A stretch of DNA of 64,000 nt, taken from the NCBI RefSeq assembly GCF_003073045.1, contig NC_037600.1, forward strand, positions 12,710,515 through 12,774,514, read 5' to 3'. Positions 1 through 42,089 of the stretch are shown piece after piece. Position 1 is the first letter of the stretch. Each line of letters opens with the position of its first letter. Made by a program: the position numbers and the translations under genes. Below the pieces are notes generated by a model. That model was not told the origin of the DNA. It made no database searches and saw only the letters and a list, made by a program, of their open reading frames with translations. The stretch is from Pomacea canaliculata. Lineage: Eukaryota > Mollusca > Gastropoda > Architaenioglossa > Ampullariidae.

Positions 1-60
1 ACACCTATATTTGTAAGAGTGGTTATTCTGATATATAAGGAAAGACCTTTCTGTTTTTAG

Positions 61-3000
61 GTCAAGGCTGCACACCCCTCCAGGCTCCTCTGAACGGCGC
101 CATCTCGCCTTCGTCATGCACGAGTGGCAGTGCCAACTCCGGCAGCACGTGCACCGTGTCCTGCAAAGCAGGCTTCACTCTCAGGTCGCCATCAATTCTC
201 TCTTGTTTGCCATCCGGGTCCTGGAGTAACTATGGCCTCCAGCCTGTCTGCGTTGGTGAGCACCGATTTTCTGACTGTTCTGTGCTGTCGTTTTGAAACG
301 AATCATTGAAAACAATCGTAAGATCGAAAAAAGCGAAAAGCGATCATGAGAAGAAAACTTTATCGAGATCGCAAGGCGGGACAACTGGGAAAGGAAGATA
401 ACGATGTCAAACGAATTTGTTTTTAATTTGATCGGAGATCGCATGTATTTGATTCTTCTTCAACGTATAATTTCACAATTATAGCTAATAACAACAATAA
501 TAAAGGTTGTCTTACTAATATGGACCGTGTTTCCTGTCTTCCAGATACGCAGCCCCCGAAGATCACGTGTCCCTACAACATCAACGTCAACGCAGAGAAA
601 GGCAAGACATCCGGCACTGTCAGTTGGTCCCCCATCATCGCTAGCGACAACAGCGGCGCTGTCACGGTCATCACCAGCATGACGTCACCGATCGTCCTCA
701 ATGAAGGGATGTACACCATCACGGCCAAGGCCTTCGACTCCAGCGGCTTGAGCTCCTCCTGCTCCTTTTCTGTTAGCGTTAACGGTGAGTCGCGTGACAC
801 CTCATTAGAAACGAGTCTATTAAAGCTCAGTTGTATTCTGACTCAGTTACTCGAATGTTTTGTACATTAATGTTTAATGAAATATACCATGATCCTTTGC
901 AAAGGGAATTATTCCAATCAGGATTACTATTGTGACTTCCAAAGCAGATTCCCCAACCCCCATGTTCGGTATGTCTGTTGAAAGCTTTTTGTGTTGTGTG
1001 TTCAGTTAACAGGTGCTCGCCGATCACGTTGCCCCCATACACACAGTTGCTGACGTCACCATGCCCCTCCTATTACGGCTCCGTTTGTCGGGTCGCGTGT
1101 TCTGCCGGCTACCAGATGGCGGGTGCCTCTACCATGGACGTCACCTGCGAATCCTTTGGCATCACCTACCGATGGGACCCACAACCGTCATGCAAACGTA
1201 AGTAATAGGTGCTCGTGTCAAAAACAAACAAATACCGCAACTTTAAATGGAACCAAATTGGATTTAAAGGGTTAATGCTTTTGTTACTTCTGAAACGAAG
1301 AAAATGGCAATTATTTGATGTATTCTTCCAGTGACAATTATTCAGTCATAATCCTGTCAATCAAATCTTTCACGTGACAATGACATCATCACCTCACGTC
1401 ATTTCCTCTCGTCGTGCAGCTATTCCCTGCCCAGCGCTCACAGCCCCTGACCACGGGACGGTCAGCCCCGCGTCTTGTCTGACCCCAGGGTCACCGGTGG
1501 GCAGTCAGTGCAGCCTCACGTGTCAGACAGGCTTCACACTCACTGGCAGCTCGCAAACCGTGACGTGCACTTCCGCTGGCCGTTGGGACAATGGACAGGC
1601 GGCGCTGTGTCTGGGTAAGATGAGAAGATGTTATGAAGCCTGTCCTCTCGCCCTCTTCTCGCCTACCCCTCCTCGTCATCATTTCAACCTACGTATCATA
1701 AAAAGTAGCAATATGGTCGTCTTAATAATAATAACAATCTTATTAGTTCTATTATCATTATTGAACTACTCCACAGACGTTACGCCACCGACCGTGACAT
1801 GCCCCGCCAACGTCAACGTTGTTGCTGCTAACGGCATGACGTCAGCAGTGGCCAACTGGCCTACACCCACCGTACAAGACAACGCAGGAAACGACCAGGT
1901 GGTCGTCACGTCCAGCCTGCCCTCGGGCATGACCCTGGACGAAGGTCAGCACAGCGTCACCGTGCGAGCCATTGACCGCTCGGGTCAGTCGTCCTCCTGC
2001 ACGTTCATGGTGACTGTTACAGGTAAGCAAAGTAGTATTTGCATTTTAAAAGTTGTATTTAATCTATGGGAATCTATAGGTCTGTTATTATCGTCATCAT
2101 GAAATGTTTTGGTTCAATGGCAAAGATAAATGTTTGAGAAAAATAAAATGTTTAATAATAATTCCACTTAAAACAGCCTAACAAAAAAACCAATGTCGGC
2201 ACCATTCCAGTTCAGAGATGCCCTTCTCTGAAACTGCCTCAGCACGCGATCCTCATGACGCCATCTTGCCTGCCTGTGGCTGGAAGCTCTTGTCGCATCG
2301 CCTGCCAATCCGGATACTTACTGATCGGAAATGACGAAATCACGTGTTCATCCAATGGGGCACAAGCGGCATGGGACAGCAGTCCGTCATGCAACCGTAA
2401 TTATCTTTTATGTTTAACAGACATAACATACCACATGAGTATATACAAAAGGATAATTTGCATAATATAACTAGCTTATGCGACTTTGCGTGGATGAAAC
2501 GAGGAGATAATTTAGCTTTAATAAATAAAATAAATCATTTTCCTGTCCAAATAATATTTCTGTAGGATGAATATGTAGGTTGTTTTCTGAACAATCCCGA
2601 TTTTTCGCCGACAGGGACAGGGGATACAGGGGCTACTGGGGCTCAGGCACAGCAAGGTAACAGCGGCGGTGGCGGTGGCGGTGGTAGCAGCAGCAGTTCG
2701 TCCAACACTGGGGCTGTCGTCGCTGGCGTTGTGGTGGGCATCATCATCATCGCGATCATCGTGACTGGAGGCTTCCTTTACTACAAGCGAATGTGAGTCA
2801 AGGAGATCGTTTGTGTTCACGGTTGATTGCTCCAGATTTCTCGCAGTTTCTCACAAATTCTCGTGATTCCTCGCGAATCGAATCTTCACGATTCACTCTT
2901 TGCAATTTTGCACAATTTCTTACGAGAGATAGAGAAAAGAGACCCACGGAGGAAGAATACTCGGCTCAACTTTCTGTGCTCTTCATTTATCAGGAACGAA

Positions 3001-3838
3001 GGAGAGAATTCATATACCTAACATATACATTCTTCGTGATCTTTCTCTCTTTAACTTTTTAGAAGAAGTTGGAAGATGAACTGAAGATGGGAAGAGGGTT
3101 GTACATCGTGATGTTGACAAATAAAGTGTGTGTGTGTGTGCATTAAGGAGATCATACTAGCTAATTTACTCTCTTATCAATCATCCATTATACACTGAAT
3201 GAGAAAGGCTAGAACAAGGGTGACCGCCGCACGCGCTCTATATACTTTTGTGACGTATGTTGTTGACATCGCGCAGCTCTCAACACTAGCCTCTCAGTGT
3301 CCACGTTGGTTTTCAGGCAAAACCTTGTCAGCGGCACACGAAATGGTGTTGACAATCCGATGTACAGCTCAGAAATGATGTGATCTGGCCGTTAGTCACA
3401 TTCATCAGATTTGCCCCAAAATAAGAGTAAGAAATATATCATCTATATCATCCACGCCTGGATGTTCTTTGGCTTTGTAGCTTGACTCGAGTCGCTAAGT
3501 TGTTTCTCGCAAGGAAATCCGCCGTCTGCAGAGTTAGAGAAATGAACATGTTTACATAATTTGTTTTAAAAATACATTTTACTTTGGGTTTAGTAAGGAT
3601 ATTTAAAACTGATTAGCTTCTAGATTTTGCGTGCTGGTAATACTATAACTTTTATTTCGCTTTCACCAGAATCTTAATTTTCCTCTGCTTTACATCTTTA
3701 AAGATGGGATTTGTTGTGTACCTTGGTTGCAGGCTATGGGGGTCACAAAGCAGGTCAAGACAAGGTATACAGATGACATCCACTTCCGGAAGTGGTCCTA
3801 CCTTTGGCCTCGACAATCCACTGTTTGAAATAAACTGA
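61..3838 (+). CDS. Receptor gene 1: CCP/HYR/transmembrane protein, 3' part (partial)
   Basis: 3' end of a type I membrane receptor gene; the 5' part lies beyond the left edge. Exons read as 61-255 (CCP/sushi), 545-784 (HYR), 1006-1197 (CCP), 1420-1614 (CCP), 1777-2022 (HYR), 2211-2396 (CCP), 2615-2792 (Gly/Ser linker plus transmembrane helix), then a tail exon (3317-3383 or 3733-3838). All extracellular exons start and end in phase 1; the transmembrane exon ends in phase 2. CCP exons show the four-Cys pattern and the closing Trp/Cys. HYR exons start with PPxITCP or PPTVTCP and end in a short SCxFxVxV strand. The transmembrane segment begins NTGAVVAGVVVGIIII and ends FLYYKR. The exon order matches the end of gene 2 on the opposite strand, except that gene 2 has one more CCP before the membrane. 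N-terminal domains are unseen; SRCR domains are likely by analogy. Function is not known; an adhesion or recognition receptor is inferred. Confidence 0.85.
3120..3125 (+). terminator. Possible intronic polyadenylation signal of gene 1
   Basis: AATAAA is followed directly by a GT-repeat, the usual downstream-element composition. It lies in the intron after the transmembrane exon. A transcript ending here would keep that intron and stop right after KRM, giving a membrane receptor with almost no tail. This is a sequence-pattern suggestion only. Confidence 0.3.
3317..3383 (+). CDS. Gene 1 terminal exon A (short tail with NPMY)
   Basis: A TTTTCAG acceptor ends at 3316. Joined in phase 2 to the transmembrane exon (ending 2792), the exon adds a 21-residue tail reading QNLVSGTRNG then VDNPMYSSEMM and a TGA. 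NPxY is the clathrin-adaptor/PTB-binding motif of LDL-receptor-type tails (family knowledge). The exon could also be internal: a weak donor, GTGATC at 3380, ends it in phase 2 and would splice in frame to exon B at 3733, giving a tail with both motifs. RNA evidence is needed to decide. Confidence 0.6.
3733..3838 (+). CDS. Gene 1 terminal exon B (long tail with NPLF)
   Basis: A TTGCAG acceptor ends at 3732. The exon is in phase 2 and adds a 34-residue tail: a Ser/Thr/Gly-rich stretch, then GLDNPLFEIN and TGA at 3836-3838. The GLDNPL core is shared with the tail exon of gene 2 (GLDNPLYDS), which supports exon B as the ancestral tail and exon A as an extra copy. Confidence 0.7.
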
Positions 3839-4213
3839 TAAACAAAGACAAATCTTTTACTTGCACGTAAAATTCAGTTGCTCATTTGGCACCCATTTTT
3901 TTCTTTTTTCTTTCTTTTTTTTCGTTGAGGGATCAAAAGGGAAGTGAACGTTTCGTGTGACTCATTTGGTTTTTGCTGTTTCATAAGTTGATGTGAGGAC
4001 AAATGCTAACAAATTCATTGAAACCATATCCATATCTTCGACCCATTATTAATATTGTTAGTTGTTGTTGTTGTTTTTTGTTGTTGTTTGGCTTTGTTTT
4101 GATGTTGGCGGAATATTTATTGAGCATCTGAAGATTGAATGATGTGTATAGAAAATATCTTAGCTACTGCTTGTTGTGTGATATTGAGAATGTTAGTGAA
4201 TTAAAAATGATGA

Positions 4214-4219
4214 AATAAA
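4214..4219 (+). terminator. Candidate polyadenylation signal of gene 1
   Basis: An AATAAA about 380 bases after the exon B stop, in AT-rich DNA followed by T- and GT-rich sequence. It is the best placed signal for the full-length gene 1 mRNA. Confidence 0.35.
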
Positions 4220-4765
4220 ATTTTGTTATAAAACCGTATCCAGGTTGTGTTGTGAAGTGTTAACGATGTAGCTGTGAGTGGTACAACTGATATATTTTGC
4301 AGGATACTTGCGACCCGGTTATGCATAAAACATTTCCCTCATCTACTGTTTTTAAAAAAATTAAAATACCTTATTTTCAAGTGATTTGACCAGAGGTAAA
4401 GCTAGTCCCCTATACGTTTGGTCATTTGGAGGGTAATGTGATAGAGAGCACATTTCCTCAGGACAAGCTTTATCTGGAGGCGCTATCCTCCTCCTCTTGT
4501 CCCTCTCTGGCTTATCTCTCCTGACTTTCCATTTGACGACTACACGTGGCGTCAAGTGAAAAACGTCAAACCCAGACGTCAAATTCCTTCTCCCACTCAG
4601 GCAGTGTTGTTGTCGCAAGAAAATATAACTTGACGGCGGCTAGCGAATGCAAATTTGATTAAGGGAGACTAACAGAAAAAAGAAGAGCAAGCAACATTTG
4701 CACGCACGAGATCCCCAAGCTAGGCAAAGCATGAAAACGAAAAGAGAAAGTTCAAGTTCTCATGA

Positions 4766-4832
4766 GCTCTCTCTCTCTCTCCCTTCTCTATCTCCCCCTC
4801 TCTCTTCTTTCTCTCGTTCTCCCTCTCTCCCC
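4766..4832 (+). repeat. Pyrimidine (CT)-rich simple repeat
   Basis: Nearly pure C/T run dominated by CTCTCT, followed by a short GC-rich patch (CCCCGGGGTTCGGGAGGGGG). Confidence 0.8.
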
Positions 4833-5065
4833 GGGGTTCGGGAGGGGGAGGCAGATGGCGGTTGGAAGGGTGGATGACTCTTTAGATAGTCTGGCACTGA
4901 ATGCTCCTTGCCTCAGCCTCCAACGACGGGAGAATTGAGGAAGAATGGGACAGGAGATTACAAACGTCTTGTGGCCGCCCTGCTGGATGGCGGCAGTCTT
5001 TGTGCCAGCATGGTCTTGACGTTAAGATCGTTTGCATATTTGATGAGCTGAAGGCTCTGCCTGCC

Positions 5066-5117
5066 TATATAAGGTCGTGTGGACGGACATGAAGCTCTTT
5101 CTCTCTGTTCTAATAAA
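5066..5117 (+). promoter_or_regulatory. TATA-like box followed by AATAAA
   Basis: TATATAAG at 5066-5073 lies in a GC-richer patch of moderate complexity; an AATAAA follows at 5112-5117. No ORF of note starts here. The close spacing could fit the promoter and polyadenylation signal of an old solo LTR, but no paired ends or target duplication could be defined. Confidence 0.25.
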
Positions 5118-6533
5118 AAGATTCTAGAAGATATCATCAGGTCGTATGTATCGAGTTTTTTACAGATAAGGATTCACAACGTTTGGCGTTTACTCTAAAT
5201 TTATGTATCAGAAATAAACAGTATCTTAATTTATATTTTATGACATGAGTGACAAAAGTAAAGAGATGTGTGGGTTTGTGCCCGCGCGCGTGTGTTTGTC
5301 GGAGGGAGCTGCTTATACAAGAGAGGCGACACTGTGCAGAAAACAAAATAGAAACACATTACATAAATCAAGTTTTTTATGCTAAAGTTTTAATTTCAGT
5401 TCCTTCGAACGGATTCAGATAAATTCACAGGACTAGAAAGTTTCAGAAGAACAGATACCTGGCTACACTTTCAAAACTTTTGACAGCCTGATAGAAAAGC
5501 TCAAGTACGGTGCATGTTTCCTACCTTGAAATGTACTGCAGAAACATATAACATTGGTTAGCTTTCATTTCGTATTTTCTCACAACATTGGAAGCTGTTT
5601 ATTTTCATTCTTTTATTGATTTCAACATAGTTTTGGTTGTCTTACATTAAAATGAAAACAGCAAACGCTACTGGAATGGAGGAGGGAATGGAGAAAGTTG
5701 CTGTATATTTTTATTAAGGGCAAATACAGTGAAGGATCTAACTTACAATATGTAAAATATTCTTATCTCCTGTAATTGTATGGTAAATCACATTATTTTG
5801 TTGAAAATATGTCAACTTTCTGACACCGATGACCATTTGAAAATGAATGATGTTATCAGTAATATTTGTGAGTTTTACCTGTCCTTTATTTCATGCAAGA
5901 AAATATGATGATCTACAACTTTTCTATTTACATGTATGAGTATGTGTCACAGTTAATACAAGACCTTTTGTCAGAAATTGCAACATACCAGATCTACTAG
6001 CTGCAGGATATATCCATCCTACCAACATATAAGCCTTGCAACATTTTGTCAGATTTTGTATTTCTATTAGGTCTAAAGCATACATTAGAGAGTATAAAAA
6101 TCATATAACCAAGGACAGATTATTCATGTTTTCATCATCGATAACCTTTATGAGAGTAACTGACAGATTGAACGGGTAAAGAACGAACGACAATGTATGC
6201 GTGTAATACCACAATGTAGCTATGCAACACTAATAAATACCACACTACAGAACCTTTGTAGACTGGAACACTACTTAGAGTAGCCAACGACTTCTTATAA
6301 ATCACATTTTTTTACAAACAAACCTGCAATAATGGAAACCCTTGGCCAAGACGTGTAAGTGGATGTTGCCAAAAAATTAACATGCTGCTGACATTGTTTC
6401 ACTTAAATACTGAAAGAGAAAACATTGTTTTCAGATGCTCCAGACAGTCTTCTATTGGCATTTTTGACAAGTACGCCCGTCGTGGATGGACGTACCAGAA
6501 CATTCTGGAATGAACACAAATGTCGTTCTTTGC

Positions 6534-37073
<30,540 letters not shown>

Positions 37074-38265
37074 GGTCTCCGCGCACGTCACCCCAAGTTC
37101 GTCCTCTAATGTGACGTATGCGTGTTTGTCATCTCCGTCACTGCTTACTCTTTGTTGTTACGGATGGCTGGTCTTCGAAACAATTTCAGTGACTAGTGTA
37201 GGTATTAATTCTGCACTTTCAGAATCAATATGACAATCTTTTCTCCGTTAATATTCGCCTTCGATAAGGGGTGTCTACCGTTATTAACATACACAAGCCT
37301 GGTATGAAGATAGTTGAGCCAATGCACCAACAGATAGAAGCAGTGATGATAAAAAAAAAAAAATACAAACTATATCGTTCCCGGTGCTTGTCGAAGGTGA
37401 TTACGGCGCCTGACCCTTGAATGTGATAAGCTAAATTATCTGCCCCCAGCGACAGTGTTCTGTTACAGATGGAGCTACACCACAAGCCAACAAGAGGACA
37501 CCGGTGTGTAGTACAGTAGATCTCGTTATCACTTATCTTGCCACAATAGTCAACAGGCACGATCAACCTCTCAACGACAAACCATGTTTGTCAGTGTGTC
37601 GAGATACATTTTGCAATAACCGAGTGATGCATTCATTATGCAAAGAAAAGCGAAGGTACCGATCAGATAAAGATGTGTATGTGTGTTATTTTTCACAAAA
37701 CAAAAGCTAATTACAAGATAACTTTGAGGACAATTAAAGGATTAGGTCCTTTTTCGGACGTATGTATAGTCTGTGTTACTCTAGTCCCCCCCCCCCCACT
37801 ACCACCACCACCCTCCTGCCTCATGTCCCCGCATTGGCTCAGAAAGTCGTGGTCACCTAATTACTATTAACTTATGATCTGGAAACTGTGTGTGCAACCA
37901 CCACTTTTGTACATATTCACCTTCCCCTTTCCCTGGATACCTTACCTTATGGTTACTACTAATTATTCTCATCGCACTTAAGTACTTCAATTGCTTAGTT
38001 TATTCTTTCCCCTTAAAGGGCGAGGGCTAAATGAAAAAGAAATTCTTGCTTAATTTTTACCTCTCATTAATAAAGAATTGCCATTGTCATGAAGAATAAA
38101 ACGCTTGTATTATTTTTTATTTATTAATTTTTGATAATTAAAAAAAAGGGGTTTTTCAGTGCTACAATTCTTATTCATCTAGCAACGATTATCCAAAAGA
38201 TATGGAGTTATTCCCTCTTGGTCCACTCCCCAGCAGCAAAGCCTGTCGGTAGGAACTACTAAATA
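37074..38265. other. Intergenic, upstream of gene 2
   Basis: No gene recognised. It must hold the gene 2 promoter and 5' UTR. A run of C at about 37788-37798 and a repeat-like segment (CCTTAAAGGGCGAGGGCTAA, then a TAATAAAGAATTG-type end near 38085) stand out. Confidence 0.4.
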
Positions 38266-39143
38266 CAGTGGTACCTCGACATACGAGTGCCCTGACATAC
38301 GAGTGTTTGAGATACGAGCCGCCGAGCGAGCGATAATTTTGCTTCGAGATAAGAGCAAGATTGAATACGAGGAATTACGAACCCCAACATGCGGGGCGGA
38401 TGTTGGGTCGTGTGCAGTGTCTACAGTTTCTCCCACCACAGACTAGACCTCAGTCTGTGTGCTTGTTTCCCTCGTTTTCGAAGCACTTTTGATAAGTTGG
38501 GTTCGCGCTTTTGTACATTTACAAAACATTATCCCATTTATTTTTGTAACCATGGGTCCGAAGAAGAAGATGATGTCTATTGAATTAAAGCGCGAAATCG
38601 TAGAAAAACATGAGCAAGGTGTGCGAGTAATTGACTTGGCGAGGATGTACAGGTGTAGCACATCAACGATATGTTCTGAGCTTAAACAGGAGTTGATAAA
38701 GTGTACAACGCCAGCTAGGGGCGTTACAATAATTTCTAAGCTCCGGACTTCTCTCCATGAAAAGATGGAGAAACTATGACTGTGTGGGTGACAGAGAAGC
38801 AGCTTCAAGGAGGAACCTAAACACAAAGCATCATGTGTGAGAAGGCACGAGCGATTACGGTGATTTGCTGAAGCAGATCCCACACACTTCCACAAACGAA
38901 GAATTTAATATGTTTTTACAGAATATGTATTTGTTATTCATAAATAAATGTTTCTTCTTGTAAATACACTTTTTCTTATTCAAAAACACTTAACAAAAAC
39001 AACTGAGGTGGTGTTTTGGGAGCTGGAACAGATTAATGGCTTTTCAATGAATTTCAATGGGGAAAATTGCTTTGAGATACGAGCAATTTGACATACGAGT
39101 AAGGTTACGGAACGAATTAAACTCGTATGTCGAGGTACCACTG
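38266..39143 (+). mobile_element. Tigger/pogo-type mariner element, internally deleted
   Basis: The ends are inverted repeats of about 23 bases: CAGTGGTACCTCGACATACG at the left and its complement at the right, each flanked by TA, the Tc1/mariner target duplication. Length is 878 bp, against more than 2 kb for full Tigger elements, so most of the transposase (including the DDE core) is missing. It lies between the divergent starts of gene 2 and PFDN6. Confidence 0.9.
38552..38779 (+). pseudogene. Tigger transposase N-terminal remnant (CENP-B-type HTH)
   Basis: Opens MGPKKKMMSIELKREIVEKH and continues through EQGVRVIDLARMYRCSTSTI, the first helix-turn-helix of pogo/CENP-B proteins. A stop follows HEKMEKL. 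Beyond it, out-of-frame traces of the family sequence (WVTEKQLQ, CEKARAI) run until the deletion. Not functional. Confidence 0.85.
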
Positions 39144-39348
39144 TATATGCAAATGTTCCGTATCTAGAAGCCAGCTTCGCGTCAGTATTCGTTGGTAGTG
39201 ATTAGTTATTATCAGCAATGGCTTAGAAGAAAATATTAAAAAATGATAACATAGACTTATAATCAATAATCGACATTTCGGCGAGGGAAGCTACTCTTGC
39301 AACTGGAGTTGTCGTTCATACCCAATCCAATACGAGACTAGCATCAAA

Positions 39349-41170
39349 ATGGCAGATCTTCAGAGGCGCTTACAGAATGAGGTCGAAAAATTCCAAGCCA
39401 TCCAGAAGGGTAATTTCCTGGAGAACTAGTCAAGATATCCGAATGTTTACTTTAGTAATGCATATGTCTATCTTAGGACTGTAATAATAGATATTTAATG
39501 AGCTGACTATCGCATGACTATTTCGTTTGCATTTTGTATCTACGTTCTTATTCGTAGTGTGAAATATTAGGGAATGAACGAAGCGTTGTGAAATTCACGC
39601 ACTGTTTTGTAATTTCAACATACAAATAAAAAGGGCAAAGTAATAACACGTATGAAAGACCAGTTGGCAGAAATAGATGCGCAATTGTCCAGTGCAAACA
39701 TGACATTTGGTGGCTGTCGTGTATAGATACCTTGAGTAAAATTGCTTAAAGTTACAAAAATTTTTATTTGTTATACCAGAGTGAGAAAATGTAAAAGCTA
39801 AGAACAACACACTGATGATGTTTCTAGTCACTATGACACCAAAAATTATCATAATGTCTTTCAGTGAAAGGCATTTATCTAGCTTGATAAATCTAATAGT
39901 TCCCTTTTCATTCTTTTGTTTCAGATCTGCAGAAGGCAATATCAGCCAGACAGCAGCTTGATGCACAGCTGAATGAAAATACATTGGTTAAGGAGGTAGT
40001 TTGGATTTTACATATCTGCCATTTATGTTATGTCTCTCTTTCCCATGCCAGAGATCAGACTTAAAGTTTTTCTATGATTATGAATAGAGCTGTTTTTGTC
40101 TATTTTCTTTTGTGCTCCCTACTTTGTTTTCCCCAGCTGGTCTTGTCTGCAGAACCACCATCTTTGGGGTTAGGGTTAGGGCCTAGTACCGTCCTTGCCT
40201 GGCAAGACACAGGGATAATACCATGTGAATATATATATGTTTCACAAAAAGGCATGATCTAAGGGGTATTTCTATATGTGAACTTATTTCCTGACAATTC
40301 CCAGACTATGTCCAAAAAGCATTGCCTGTGTCATTCTTCATTGGGATGGTTGACAGTCAAAATCCATAATTACCTTGCCCTCAGTCATGGTGAAGGCAGC
40401 AGTGAGAGTTGCGATTCGGCTGTAGGCCATTGTGCCCAGCCATCCTATATAGAGGACACAGCTGCTAGAGTAATAAAGGTTCTTTCTCTAGCCATACGCC
40501 CCACACACCCCTATATTATGTTTTATAACTTTGTTGTCTCAGAATTTTTTTTAATACTGATTATAGATCATATCACAACAAATACTGTCGATTTTTTAGG
40601 AAATGGACAGGGTAGATGAAAGTTCTACAGTCTACAAGCTTGTTGGGCCAGTTCTTGTTAAGCAAGACCTGTCAGAGGCAAGAAACAATGTACAGAAAAG
40701 GATAGATTACATCAATGGAGAATTGTGAGTAAAATCTAACATGCATTTGGGATTATATATATATATTTTTGTGTGAAATGTGTAATTTTATATTTGCAAA
40801 TATAGATTCCTAATAAAAATTTTAATTCGTACTTGATTTTCAAATAGCTCACATTCTGTGATCTTCTCAAGAACACTTATCGTAACTGATCTTGATACTT
40901 TTTTTTTAATCATGCTAGACCTGGATCTCAGCTATATTCATGCAACCTTATGTCACTCTGCATTAATGCAACTGTGGCTGGAATTATTCAGTAAATAGTC
41001 TGGGTCCAGTGATTTCAGATTAAATACACACACTTTTACTTCATTCTAGGAAACGCTATGATGGCATCTTAAAAGACATGGAGAAGAAACAAGAATCTCA
41101 CAGAGATACTTTGACCAAACTCCAACACCAGTTTCAACAGGCCCAGGTCAAGGCTGCGGCTAAAGCATAA
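39349..41170 (+). CDS. PFDN6: Prefoldin subunit 6
   Basis: Beta-type subunit of the prefoldin chaperone hexamer, which hands unfolded actin and tubulin to the cytosolic chaperonin CCT (family knowledge). Four exons: 39349-39409, 39925-39995, 40600-40724, 41050-41170; 378 nt, 125 aa, close to the human length of 129. It starts MADLQRRLQNEVEKFQAIQK and has the family core STVYKLVGPVLVKQDLSEAR and KRIDYINGELKRYDG between two coiled-coil helices, ending in an Ala/Lys-rich tail. All four exons join in frame. The start is the only Met before the first coil. The 5' end faces gene 2, with the Tigger relic between. Confidence 0.97.
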
Positions 41171-41385
41171 ACTGCCACTTGCAAAGCCTACTAATGTTGC
41201 TGCTGGCTTGAACATTTAGTTTGTGAAAACATGAAACCTGTGAAAGTCTCCCGCTATATTTTGGATGCTGCTGCTGTTGCGTGAATAATTGCAGTGATTG
41301 AAAGCAAGAATTTGATGTAAACTCTTGAGGCTGTTTTGTTATTGAAAGAGTGCAAAAGCTTATAGATCATTTTCTCATCAGGTCT

Positions 41386-41388
<3 letters not shown>

Positions 41389-41419
<31 letters not shown>
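41389..41419 (+). repeat. Poly-T run
   Basis: About 31 consecutive T. Read on the minus strand it is a poly-A run, as left by retroposition, but no attached element was recognised. Confidence 0.85.
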
Positions 41420-41420
<1 letters not shown>

Positions 41421-42089
41421 GCAATAAGTAGTAAGGTTTGTAATTTGCTTACGATTTTTTTGCAGGGATAAAAAGCTCTTCCTTTCCCAAATCCAAGTTA
41501 AAAAGTATATTCCATATTTTAACATTTACTTCTCGTGGTTAGCTCCTTTCACCTCATTTCCACCATTGAATATCTGAATAAATTTTTCAGGTAATGGGGC
41601 ACGTGTGATCAAGCTCTTCGATTTTATTTTAAAAATTGTCTTTCCGCATGGCATCTGGCAGTTTTTGCTGCTATGAGGCACCTTCATTCTTTGAAAGTGT
41701 GTTGACATTATCCTGCAGTGTACCTTATGCTAGAGATGATGACTAGTTCTGTGTATTCTTAGCAATAATAATGAATCAAACTAGTGCGTTCCCTAGTACC
41801 AGCTCAGATCATTACATTGATGTACACAGGTGCAAACAGTATTTGAAAACCAGAGAGGTCACATGCTTGTGAGCATGAACACACAAACATGCAGTGACTG
41901 AAAAGTTACAAGCACAAGCTGCCAATATTCCTTTGATGCAAGAATCAACGTATAGTGGCAACTGCTGTCGCTGAAGATCAAAACTGTCAAATAATTTAGA
42001 ACTTCATGAATAACTGTCACCAGAATAGTAAACTTAAGTTATATAGATAATATATATATAAGCAAGAGTAAACTTATTTATGCACAATC

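Larger units (their letters stand above)
3839..6533. other. Intergenic region between two convergent receptor genes
   Basis: No coding exon recognised. It holds the 3' UTRs of both genes, a CT-rich tract (about 4766-4832), a TATA-like box with a nearby AATAAA (5066-5117) and otherwise AT-rich sequence. Confidence 0.5.

Noticed and set aside
4850-5140. Solo LTR of an old retroelement
   Set aside because: The TATA and AATAAA pair is suggestive, but no terminal motif, mate or target duplication could be defined.
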